A stretch of 64,000 bases of DNA from Stenotrophomonas sp046736075 (GTDB lineage Bacteria > Pseudomonadota > Gammaproteobacteria > Xanthomonadales > Xanthomonadaceae), in contig NZ_CP177163.1 in NCBI RefSeq assembly GCF_046736075.1, positions 4,278,001-4,342,000 of the forward strand. Reading direction: 5' to 3'. Both the position numbers and the translations under genes were made by a program. Numbering within the stretch: position 1 is the first letter of the stretch; every line of letters starts with the position of its first letter. Shown piece by piece: positions 36,683 through 44,150 of the stretch. Below the pieces are notes generated by a model. It saw only the letters and a program-made list of their open reading frames with translations. It made no database searches and was not told the origin of the DNA.

Positions 36683-38785
36683 TCAACTGATCGTGCCGAC
36701 CAGCTTCAACCGTTTGTCCTCGGGCACCTCGCTGTAGGCCAGGACCGACAGCGAGGGGACGCTGTGCCGTACCAGCCGTGCCAGCGCGGCACGTACCGGG
36801 CCGGGTACCAGCACAACCGCGGGCTCGTTCTTCGCTTCCTGCTTGCCGACACATTCGGCCAGGCTCTGGTGCAGTCGCTCGGCGAGTCCGGGTTCCAGCG
36901 CGGCGCCGTTGCCCTGTGTGGACTCCTGCAAGACGCGTTCCAGTTGCGGGTTGAGGGTGAACACCGGCAGCTCCGCCGACATTCCGGCGATCTCCTGCAC
37001 GATGAAACGGCCCAGCGCGTTGCGAACGGCGGCGGTCAGTACCGACGGGTCCTGGCTGTTGGGTGCGTTCTCCACCAGGGCTTCAACGATCTTGCGCAGC
37101 TGGCGGATCGGAATGCGCTCGATCAGCAGGTTCTGCAGCACCCGCACCACCGCCGACAGCGGGAGCGACTTGGGCGTGAGGTCTTCCACCAGCTTGGGCG
37201 CGCTCTTGGCGAGGTTGGCCAGCAGCTGCTGCACTTCTTCGTGGCCGAGCAGTTCCGGCGCGTGTTCGCGGATCAGGTGCGACAGGTGGGTGGCCACCAC
37301 GGTGGCCGGGTCGACCACGGTGTAGCCCATCGATTCGGCATGGGCGCGCTGGTGCGGCTGGATCCAGGTGGCGTCCAGGCCGAACGCGGGGTCCTTGCCG
37401 GCAATGCCCTCCAGAGCGCCGAGCGCGCTGCCCGGGTCCAGGGCCAGCTCGCGGTCGGGGTGGATTTCGGCCGTCGCCACGGGCACGCCGTGGATGAGCA
37501 GGCGGTAGCCGGTGGCAGGCAGTTCCAGGTTGTCGCGGATATGGACCGAGGGAATCAGGAAGCCGATGTCGTGGGTGAGCTTGCGGCGCACGCCCTTGAT
37601 CCGTGCCATCAGCTCGCCGCCCTGGTTCTTGTCCACCAGCGGGATCAGCCGGTAGCCCACTTCCAGGCCCAGCGGATCGACCGGGCGCAGTTCGTCCCAG
37701 GTCAGTTCGGCGGTGGGTGCGGGGGTTGCGCCGGGCAGGCCCGGTGCATCGGGGCGGCCGGCGGTCGCCGCGTCGGCGGCGCGGGCGGCGGCGGTGCTTT
37801 TCTTCCACAGCTTCCAGGCGATGAAGCCGAGGATGGCGGCAAGCGTCAAGAAGGCGACGTTGGGCATGCCCGGCACCAGGCCGACCACGCCGAGGATGGC
37901 CGCGGCGATGGTCAGCGCACGATGCTGGCCGAACACCTGGCCCATCATGGCCTGGCTCATGTCCTGCGACCGCGAGGCGCGGGTGACCAGCATGGCCACC
38001 GCCGAGGACACCAGCAGTGCCGGCAGCTGTGCCACCAGGCCGTCGCCGATGGACAGCAGGGTGTAGGTGGCTGCCGCGTCGCCGAACGGCATGCCGTGCT
38101 GGAGCACGCCCACGGCCAGGCCGCCGATCATGTTGATGAACAGAATCAGGATGCCGGCGATTGCATCGCCGCGGATGAACTTGCTGGCGCCGTCCATCGC
38201 ACCGTAGAAGTCGGCTTCCTCACGGACTTCCTCGCGCCGGGCCTTGGCCTCCTCACGCGTCAGCAAACCGGCGTTGAGGTCGGCGTCGATGGCCATCTGC
38301 TTGCCGGGCATGGCGTCAAGGATGAAGCGCGCGGTCACTTCCGAGACGCGCCCGGCGCCCTTGGTGATCACCACGAAGTTGATGATCGTCAGGATCGCGA
38401 ACACCACGATGCCGACGGCGTAGTTGCCGCCGATCACGAACTCACCGAACGCGGCGATCACCTTGCCGGCTGCCTCGTGGCCGTTCTGGCCGTGGAGCAG
38501 GATCACGCGGGTGGACGCCACGTTCAGCGCCAGGCGCAGCATGGTGGTGATCAGCAGCACGATCGGGAAGATGGTGAAATCCAGCGGCCGCTTCACGTAC
38601 ACCACGGCCAGCAGCACCATCAGCGAGATGGCGATGTTGAAGGTGAACAGGGCGTCCAGCACCGGCGGGGCCAGCGGCACCACCACCATCGCCAGCAGCG
38701 CCAGCACGATCAGCGGGGCGCCAAGCCCGTGGCGGATCATATCCAGCGCCTTGCGCACGTTCATTCCTGCAGGCTGGGCGCTCAC
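36683..38785 (-). CDS. flhA: FlhA, flagellar export gate protein
   Basis: This 700-aa export-gate protein has eight N-terminal TM helices (~20-320), the FHIPEP-type cytoplasmic loop with the charged EAKARREEVREEADFYGAMDGASKF segment, and a large C-terminal domain that docks chaperone-substrate complexes. It overlaps flhB by 4 nt. The C-terminal domain from ~345 shows the usual subdomains (VDPLGLEVGYRLIPL, LELPATGYRLLIHGVP). Confidence 0.95.
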   Translation of the reverse strand: MSAQPAGMNVRKALDMIRHGLGAPLIVLALLAMVVVPLAPPVLDALFTFNIAISLMVLLAVVYVKRPLDFTIFPIVLLITTMLRLALNVASTRVILLHGQNGHEAAGKVIAAFGEFVIGGNYAVGIVVFAILTIINFVVITKGAGRVSEVTARFILDAMPGKQMAIDADLNAGLLTREEAKARREEVREEADFYGAMDGASKFIRGDAIAGILILFINMIGGLAVGVLQHGMPFGDAAATYTLLSIGDGLVAQLPALLVSSAVAMLVTRASRSQDMSQAMMGQVFGQHRALTIAAAILGVVGLVPGMPNVAFLTLAAILGFIAWKLWKKSTAAARAADAATAGRPDAPGLPGATPAPTAELTWDELRPVDPLGLEVGYRLIPLVDKNQGGELMARIKGVRRKLTHDIGFLIPSVHIRDNLELPATGYRLLIHGVPVATAEIHPDRELALDPGSALGALEGIAGKDPAFGLDATWIQPHQRAHAESMGYTVVDPATVVATHLSHLIREHAPELLGHEEVQQLLANLAKSAPKLVEDLTPKSLPLSAVVRVLQNLLIERIPIRQLRKIVEALVENAPNSQDPSVLTAAVRNALGRFIVQEIAGMSAELPVFTLNPQLERVLQESTQGNGAALEPGLAERLHQSLAECVGKQEAKNEPAVVLVPGPVRAALARLVRHSVPSLSVLAYSEVPEDKRLKLVGTIS

Positions 38786-39912
38786 GGGCGGGCTCCGTTG
38801 GTGAATTCTTCAATGTCGATGCGCGGCGAGGCCGGCATCGGGCCGGAACGCCAGCTGCGCAGCTGGTAGACGTAGGACAGGACCTGGGCGACGGCCGAAT
38901 ACAGTCTCACGGGGATTTCCTTGCCGAGTTGCCCTTCCCGATACAAGGCGCGTGCCAAAGGCGGGGCGGAGACGATGGCGACCTTGTTGCCGTCGGCCAC
39001 TTCGCGGATGCGCAGGGCGGTTTCATCCACGCCCAGCGCCACCACGGTGGGGGCGCCCATCTTGCCGCCGTCGTATTTCAGGGCCACGGCGTAGTGGGTC
39101 GGGTTGACCACCACCACGTCGGCGGTGGGCACCGCTTCCATCATCCGGCGGTTGGACATCTGCTGCTGCAGCTGGCGGATGCGACCCTTCACTTCGGGGC
39201 TGCCTTCGCTCTCCTTCATTTCCCGGCGCAGTTCTTCACGGGTCATCTTCAGCTTGCGCATCCAGTTCCAGCGCTGGTAGGGCGCATCGATGGCCGCCAG
39301 CAGCAGCATCGCCCCGCCGGTGGCCAGCATCAGCTTCAGGGTGAAGCCCAGCCCATGCACCATCGCCGCTTCCAGCGGCTGGTGCAGCAGAGCGCGCAGC
39401 GGCTGGATGCCGCCCCAGACCACCAGCCCGGCGGCGGTGCCGACGAAGGCGATGCGCAGCAGCGACTTGGTGAACTCGGCGATCGCCTCCGCGCCGTAGA
39501 GGCGCTTCATCCCGGCCATCGGGCTGAGGCGCTTGAAATCGGGCATCAGGGACTTGTTGGACCAGCGCAGGCCGCCCATCACCACCGGTGACAGGAAGCT
39601 GGCCAGCAGGCACACCACCACCAGCGGCCACAGCGCCAGCAGCAGCTGGGCCAGGCTCTCGCCGAAATGCCCGAACAGGGCCATCGGGTTCTGGCGCAGG
39701 CCGGGCTCGGGGCTAAGCGCCTGCTTCATCCACGCCTGCGCGTTGCGTGAGATGCCGCCGGAGAAGGCCATCAGCGCCAGCACACCGGCGCCGAACACCG
39801 CCGCCGTGCCCAGCTCGCGCGAGCGCGGGATGTTGCCCTGCTCGCGGGCGTCGCGCAGCCGTTTCTCGGTAGGTTGTTCGGTTTTTTCGCCGGCTTGTTC
39901 GTTCTCGGACAT
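38782..39912 (-). CDS. flhB: FlhB, export switch protein
   Basis: This 376-aa FlhB has four TM helices (~32-52, ~90-110, ~145-165, ~190-208) and a cytoplasmic domain with the autocleavage motif NPTH (VVVVNPTHYAVALKY). Cleavage between Asn and Pro changes export specificity from hook to filament substrates. The start is MSENEQAGEKTEQPTEKR. A frame continues upstream but codes no conserved sequence. No strong Shine-Dalgarno is seen. Confidence 0.93.
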   Translation of the reverse strand: MSENEQAGEKTEQPTEKRLRDAREQGNIPRSRELGTAAVFGAGVLALMAFSGGISRNAQAWMKQALSPEPGLRQNPMALFGHFGESLAQLLLALWPLVVVCLLASFLSPVVMGGLRWSNKSLMPDFKRLSPMAGMKRLYGAEAIAEFTKSLLRIAFVGTAAGLVVWGGIQPLRALLHQPLEAAMVHGLGFTLKLMLATGGAMLLLAAIDAPYQRWNWMRKLKMTREELRREMKESEGSPEVKGRIRQLQQQMSNRRMMEAVPTADVVVVNPTHYAVALKYDGGKMGAPTVVALGVDETALRIREVADGNKVAIVSAPPLARALYREGQLGKEIPVRLYSAVAQVLSYVYQLRSWRSGPMPASPRIDIEEFTNGARP

Positions 39913-39949
39913 CAGGGCACGACACGGGGGAGGATTCCCCGAAGCGCGT

Positions 39950-39964
39950 GCAAGATCCGTTCCG
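39950..39964 (-). promoter_or_regulatory. Sigma-54 promoter candidate of flhB
   Basis: Minus strand CGGAACGGATCTTGC keeps GG-N10-GC and 9 of 11 consensus positions of TGGCACG-N4-TTGC. The -24 half lies inside the ACGGA repeat. The start site would be near 39938, 26 nt before the flhB ATG. Confidence 0.6.
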
Positions 39965-39985
39965 TTCCGTTCCGTTCCGTTCTGT
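39956..39985 (-). repeat. Pentanucleotide repeat (ACGGA)5 plus one variant unit
   Basis: On the minus strand five exact ACGGA units follow one ACAGA. The run sits 44-73 bp upstream of the flhB start and overlaps the candidate sigma-54 -24 element. Confidence 0.92.
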
Positions 39986-40186
39986 TTCGGCGTCGGCGCC
40001 GGCGTGGGCGAGGGGCAGGCCGCGGGGCAGGGCAGTCGCGACATCCGGCGGGGCAGGTCGCCTGCCTGCCATCGCCCGTGCCACAGCGGAGCATCGCGCG
40101 CGCCGGCAGATTCGGTCGATTCCGATGGCGACGCCGGCGCTGTGCGGGGGACAGTCCTGGCCCCAGGGAAGGCACAGGAGAGGACC

Positions 40187-40594
40187 ATGCGCAGATACTG
40201 GATCGTCGTTGGCGACACCACCAGCAGGTGCGGCCGGGTGATCACCGGCTCGCCGTTCACCGATATCGAGGGCGCCGCAGTGGCGCGCGTGGGCGACTAC
40301 GCCACCTGCCCGCTGCACGGGGGCGCCTTCGCCATCGTCGGTGGAGATCCGACCCTGCGCGTGGATGGGCAGCCTGTCGCGCTGGACGGGGATCTGCTTG
40401 CGTGTGGCTGCCATCTGCGCTCGACCGTGCAGCGGCTGGTGTACGTGGAGGAGGCGCCCGCGCCGGCGGCGGAGGACGTTGCGGCACCGGCAGCCGCCTG
40501 CGCGCCGGCAGCCGCGTCCCGTGCGCCCCCGGTGTGTCTGGCGTGCCTGGAGGACGCCGCACGGTCCGGCACGCCGATGGTGCGGCTGGAGTGA
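40187..40594 (+). CDS. PAAR-domain T6SS tip protein
   Basis: This 135-aa protein has an N-terminal PAAR domain (~1-85): MRRYWIVVGDTTSRCGRVITG, VGDYATCPLHGG, GDPTLRVDGQPVALDGDLLACGC. PAAR proteins cap the VgrG spike of a type VI secretion system and carry effectors. The last 50 residues are Ala/Pro-rich and end with CLACLEDA. AGGAG precedes the ATG. Its stop overlaps the next start (GTGA). No core T6SS genes are present in the window, so this is a remote effector island. Confidence 0.9.
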   Translation: MRRYWIVVGDTTSRCGRVITGSPFTDIEGAAVARVGDYATCPLHGGAFAIVGGDPTLRVDGQPVALDGDLLACGCHLRSTVQRLVYVEEAPAPAAEDVAAPAAACAPAAASRAPPVCLACLEDAARSGTPMVRLE

Positions 40595-41427
40595 GTGCGT
40601 TGCAGGACTACGCGCTGGTTGATTGCGCCGCGTCACCCGGGCGCATCGGCGACCTGCGCCATCACGTCGCCAGTGCGGGGTTGGCCGCGAGGTGCCTGTT
40701 CGCCGGGCGTCCCGAGGCCACGCATGCCGACGCGGCCCCCTGGCTGGTCGCGCTGCCGCAGGGCGCGATCCAGCAGCCGGTGGAACGCTGGCGAATGGCG
40801 CTGGGCGGCACGGCGGCCGGCGTCACCCGGGTCTGCGCGGCGGGCGGGTTCGACGCGCTGTTCGATCACCTGCAGGCGCACCTCGAGCTGCGCCTCCCGG
40901 ATGGCCAGCGTGCGTTGATGCGCTTCTACTGCCCGCGTGCGTGGCGGCGCTATGGGGACGTGTTGACCCCGGCCCAGCAGCGCGACGTCCTCGGCCCCGT
41001 GCGAGTCTGGGAGACGACACTGCAGGGACGCCCCGTCACGGTGCGGGCGGACCCGGCAACCGCGCCGTCGGGCACCGCCCCGCTGCAGCTCTCTGCAGGA
41101 CAATACGCCGCGCTGAGCCTGCCCGATGCAGCGGACTGGGCGCCCGTGCTGGCGGCCGAGGTCCGCCGCGATCACCCTGACGCCACGTTCGCCGTCGCCG
41201 ACGATGCATTGCGGGCGACCGTGCACGACAGCTACCGGCACGCGGTGCGTGCACTGCGCATCACCCATCTGCCCACGCTGGTGCGCTGGGTCAAAGCGGA
41301 CGTGGCCTGGGCACGCACGCTGCGCGATCACGCCGTGACCGGCGTGTGGTTCAACAGCACCGACCAGCCCAACGTGACCGCCGCCGACCTGCTCGCGTTG
41401 CTCGCCTCACCACACCTGTCCCACTGA
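40591..41427 (+). CDS. DUF4123 T6SS effector adaptor/chaperone
   Basis: This 278-aa protein is translated from a GTG overlapping the PAAR stop (GTGA). The N-terminal ~125 residues match the DUF4123 pattern: LVDCAASPG, PWLVALPQGA, HLQAHLELRLPDGQRALMRFYCPRAWRRY with the FRFYDPR-like core degenerated to MRFYCPR. Such proteins (Tap/TEC) load PAAR-associated effectors. The C-terminal part is specific to this class. The order PAAR-DUF4123-nuclease-immunity matches that of tseT-tsiT in P. aeruginosa as I recall it. Confidence 0.85.
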   Translation: MSALQDYALVDCAASPGRIGDLRHHVASAGLAARCLFAGRPEATHADAAPWLVALPQGAIQQPVERWRMALGGTAAGVTRVCAAGGFDALFDHLQAHLELRLPDGQRALMRFYCPRAWRRYGDVLTPAQQRDVLGPVRVWETTLQGRPVTVRADPATAPSGTAPLQLSAGQYAALSLPDAADWAPVLAAEVRRDHPDATFAVADDALRATVHDSYRHAVRALRITHLPTLVRWVKADVAWARTLRDHAVTGVWFNSTDQPNVTAADLLALLASPHLSH

Positions 41428-41438
41428 AAGGAGCGTCG

Positions 41439-42155
41439 ATGGGCGCACTTCCCTTGCCCCTGCCACTTCCGCCACCACCCCCGGCCCATCCCGGTGGGTG
41501 GGACCCGACCCGTGAGGTACCCACCGGGCCGAGCCTCGGCCAGGTCTGGGCGGACATCCAGCGCGCCGTGGGTATCGGCACCGATACCGTGGCGGAGCCG
41601 GCCGTTCAGGCGCGCGATACCGACTGCGCGCAGACCAGCAATCAGAACGCCTGCACGACGTGCAAGCTGGCGCAGGGCTACCTGACGCCGGCCAACTACA
41701 CCATTCCGTACCGGCAGTTCCGTGATTTCGACTACCAGTGCCGCATCGCCAACCGTTACGCGGCACCGGAACGCTTCGACTACACCTACGGCGGAACGAC
41801 CATGGACCGGGTGCTGGCCAGGATGCCAAAGTCCAAGACCGAAATCACGATCACCGAATGGCGACACGGCGCGATCCGCTTCGATGGATTCTGGCGTTCG
41901 CGGTGCACGGCGATCGAGGCGAAGGGGCACTACCAGCAGTTCTTCGACGAGAAAGGGCGTCTACATGCATGGGCGGCAGCCCGGTCGCCAAACGTGCTGG
42001 GCAAGTGGGTGGTGCAGGCCCAGACCCACCATGCGCATGTGGTTGCGTTGGGCAGCCCTGCAAGACTGGAGTGGCACTTTCTGCAGGCAGAGTGTTTTGC
42101 CGCCGCACGTAGAGCGTTCGGCCCGTTGGCCGGCATCTGTCGGTACTCGCCATGA
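41439..42155 (+). CDS. T6SS nuclease effector, Tox-REase-5-like
   Basis: This 238-aa protein starts at 41439 with AAAGGAG 6 nt upstream. It has a Pro/Leu-rich leader (residues 4-17), a Cys-containing middle (CAQTSNQNACTTCKLAQGY) and a restriction-endonuclease-fold toxin domain. Candidate catalytic residues are E140 (ITITEW), D149 (IRFDGFW), E160 and K162 (IEAKGHYQQFF), the D-x10-E-x-K pattern. The family degrades DNA in the target cell. DUF4123 and PAAR genes precede it, an immunity gene overlaps its stop by 4 nt. Confidence 0.85.
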   Translation: MGALPLPLPLPPPPPAHPGGWDPTREVPTGPSLGQVWADIQRAVGIGTDTVAEPAVQARDTDCAQTSNQNACTTCKLAQGYLTPANYTIPYRQFRDFDYQCRIANRYAAPERFDYTYGGTTMDRVLARMPKSKTEITITEWRHGAIRFDGFWRSRCTAIEAKGHYQQFFDEKGRLHAWAAARSPNVLGKWVVQAQTHHAHVVALGSPARLEWHFLQAECFAAARRAFGPLAGICRYSP

Positions 42156-42916
42156 GCGGGCTGTACACAGCCTTCATCGATGTCGCACTGCCGGTCGAGG
42201 TGATTGACCCGCACGTACTGCACAGGCGATTGCTTGATCTGACCACGCGTCTGGCGGACGTCCATCCGCTATTGGCAACATGGTATGAGCCGCCCCGCGC
42301 GGATGCGGAGGCCGCTGTGCCATTGTCCGATTCTGCTCAATTCATCGCGCGGATCGCCCGTAATGCGGCGCAGGACCTCGTCATGCACCCGCACAGGCCG
42401 ATGGCGGGAGGCGCCGACGCCAACCTCCGGAACATGCGGCGTACCCATGACTGGCTGATGCCTGGGCGCCTGTCGATGTCGTATATGCCGTGGTGCGGGA
42501 GGCTGACATTTGACCTCAATGAGCCGTTTGAAGCTTTCGGCGCCGCGACCCCGACGATCGTGCGCGGCTGTATCGCTGCAGTGGCAGCATCGCTGGATGC
42601 GCTGTTCATCGGCACGGACGTGAGCTGCCCGCTCGCGGGAGGCAGTGGTTTCGACAGCTACGCGCTCGACCACCGCCTGTTCCCCCATCGCCGCTGGCTA
42701 GGCTGGATGGGGTTCGTTCCCGAACTGGTTCCGCACCGGTACATCCCTGAAGCTGCCTCGGTCCATGTGGTGAAAGGCTGCGGCACGATCATCGTGTCCG
42801 TAGAGGGCTGCCTGGACCTGCACAACAGGGCGCACCTGCGGCAGGTGCACGAGGTGGAAGCGCGGATGGCGCAGCTGGGGCTGCTGGATCTCACCGACGC
42901 GACACTGCTCGAATGA
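42152..42916 (+). CDS. Immunity protein 1 (Imm52-like)
   Basis: This 254-aa protein is encoded directly after the nuclease effector (ATGA overlap) and should neutralise it. I infer the Imm52 type from its pairing with Tox-REase-5 and its size. The C-terminal ~82 residues (from HRLFPHRRWLGWMGFVPEL to DATLLE) are almost the same as in immunity protein 2 at 43377, while the N-terminal two-thirds differ strongly. That points to specificity residing in the N-terminal part. Confidence 0.82.
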   Translation: MSGLYTAFIDVALPVEVIDPHVLHRRLLDLTTRLADVHPLLATWYEPPRADAEAAVPLSDSAQFIARIARNAAQDLVMHPHRPMAGGADANLRNMRRTHDWLMPGRLSMSYMPWCGRLTFDLNEPFEAFGAATPTIVRGCIAAVAASLDALFIGTDVSCPLAGGSGFDSYALDHRLFPHRRWLGWMGFVPELVPHRYIPEAASVHVVKGCGTIIVSVEGCLDLHNRAHLRQVHEVEARMAQLGLLDLTDATLLE

Positions 42917-43380
42917 CCCGGCCAGGTGGGGAGAGGTCTGCGTCCGCGCTCCACTCCGGCGCCACTTCCACCCGTGGCCGCGGATGGTCATGCAGCTGCA
43001 TGAAGCGCTGCGCGTCCAACGGGACGATGGACCGGGTGCTGGCCAGGATGCCAACGTCCAGGACCGAAATCACGATCACCGAATGGCGACACGGCCCGAT
43101 CCGCTTCGATGGATTCTGGCGTTCGCGTTGCACGGTGATCGAGGCGAAGGGGCACTACCAGCAGTTCTTTGAGAGCGACGGAGAACTGCAAGGCTGGGCC
43201 AGATTCAGGTCGCCGAATGTAGTTGAAAGCTGGATGCGTCAACTGAGCGCCCAGTCGCTGCATGTCCATCGACAAGGTGCTCCCGTAAAGCTGGAGTGGC
43301 ATTTTCTGCAGCGCCTTTGCTATGAAGCCGCCTCCAAAGCATTTGGGCCGCTGTCATCCGCTTGCCGGTACTCCCCATGA
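42913..43380 (+). CDS. Orphan toxin C-terminus (second Tox-REase-5 module)
   Basis: This is a 155-aa frame whose first ~35 codons are read through the 93-bp GGDEF-EAL remnant. From residue 39 (MDRVLARMPTS, position 43027) it matches the effector's nuclease core, keeping TEW, FDGFW and EAKGHYQQFF, then diverges. It lacks the N-terminal half, so it is probably not loaded on the PAAR complex by itself. The first ATG overlaps the immunity 1 stop. Translation could also start at 43027. It may be a displaced, silent toxin or a recombination reservoir. Confidence 0.78.
   Translation: MTRPGGERSASALHSGATSTRGRGWSCSCMKRCASNGTMDRVLARMPTSRTEITITEWRHGPIRFDGFWRSRCTVIEAKGHYQQFFESDGELQGWARFRSPNVVESWMRQLSAQSLHVHRQGAPVKLEWHFLQRLCYEAASKAFGPLSSACRYSP
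42926..43018 (+). repeat. 93-bp remnant copy of the 3' end of the MHYT-GGDEF-EAL gene
   Basis: This segment equals 44171-44263 in the same window orientation with only 2 mismatches and no gaps. There it encodes (minus strand) the C-terminal residues of the GGDEF-EAL protein. Here it is stranded between immunity gene 1 and the orphan toxin. Confidence 0.95.
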
Positions 43381-44135
43381 CGATGAGAAGTGTGCTCGTC
43401 GAGGCCATTCTCCCCGAACGTTCGATGACGTCCGAGGCTGTGCATGATTGCCTCGTGCGTATGCTCGAAACGCTGCACGGGGTGCTTCCGCCCCCGTCAG
43501 CGTGGGTCTCCCTGCCTCGAGCGCCGGATCGCGGTCTGATGCCACTTTCCAATCCGCCCGGGTTCATGGAGAGGATGCAGCGCTACGCAGACGCCGATCG
43601 CGTTGACTACAGCACATTGCCCAGCACGGTCGAGGGTGTCATTACGACAGCACACACCCCCGCTGCATGGTTGTCCCCCGGCCGTGTGGAGATTGCGCTC
43701 AGGCCCTGGTTTGGCGTCTGTACGATCTCCCTGTATCAGCCTGTGGAAGCGTTCGGACGTGATGGCACGCTGCAGATGGTGCGCAGCGTCGTGGCGGCCC
43801 TTGCGGAGGTGTTGGGTGTCCTTCACATTGCTACCGACGTGACATGCGCTCTCCCTGATGAAGAGGGTTTCGACACTTACGTCCAGCACCACCGCCTGTT
43901 CCCGCATCGCCGCTGGCTTGGCTGGATGGGGTTTGTCCCGGAACTGGTTCCACACCGATACCTCCCCGAAGCCGCTGCCGTCCATGTGGTCAACGGCCGC
44001 GGCACGATCATCGTGTCCGTAGAGGGCTGTCTGGACCTGCGCAACAAGGCGCACCTGCGCCAGGTGCACGAGGTGGAAGCGCGGATGGCGCAGCTGGGGC
44101 TGCTGGATGTCACCGATGCGACGCTGCTGGAGTGA
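43377..44135 (+). CDS. Immunity protein 2 (Imm52-like)
   Basis: This 252-aa protein starts at an ATG overlapping the orphan toxin stop (ATGA). It shares architecture with immunity protein 1. The last ~82 residues are nearly identical while the N-terminal ~170 are divergent. It should protect against the nuclease tail of the orphan module. It may also provide immunity to siblings that use that toxin version. It ends 15 bp from the convergent GGDEF-EAL gene. Confidence 0.8.
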   Translation: MTMRSVLVEAILPERSMTSEAVHDCLVRMLETLHGVLPPPSAWVSLPRAPDRGLMPLSNPPGFMERMQRYADADRVDYSTLPSTVEGVITTAHTPAAWLSPGRVEIALRPWFGVCTISLYQPVEAFGRDGTLQMVRSVVAALAEVLGVLHIATDVTCALPDEEGFDTYVQHHRLFPHRRWLGWMGFVPELVPHRYLPEAAAVHVVNGRGTIIVSVEGCLDLRNKAHLRQVHEVEARMAQLGLLDVTDATLLE

Positions 44136-44150
44136 CCCGGGTGGCGGCGC

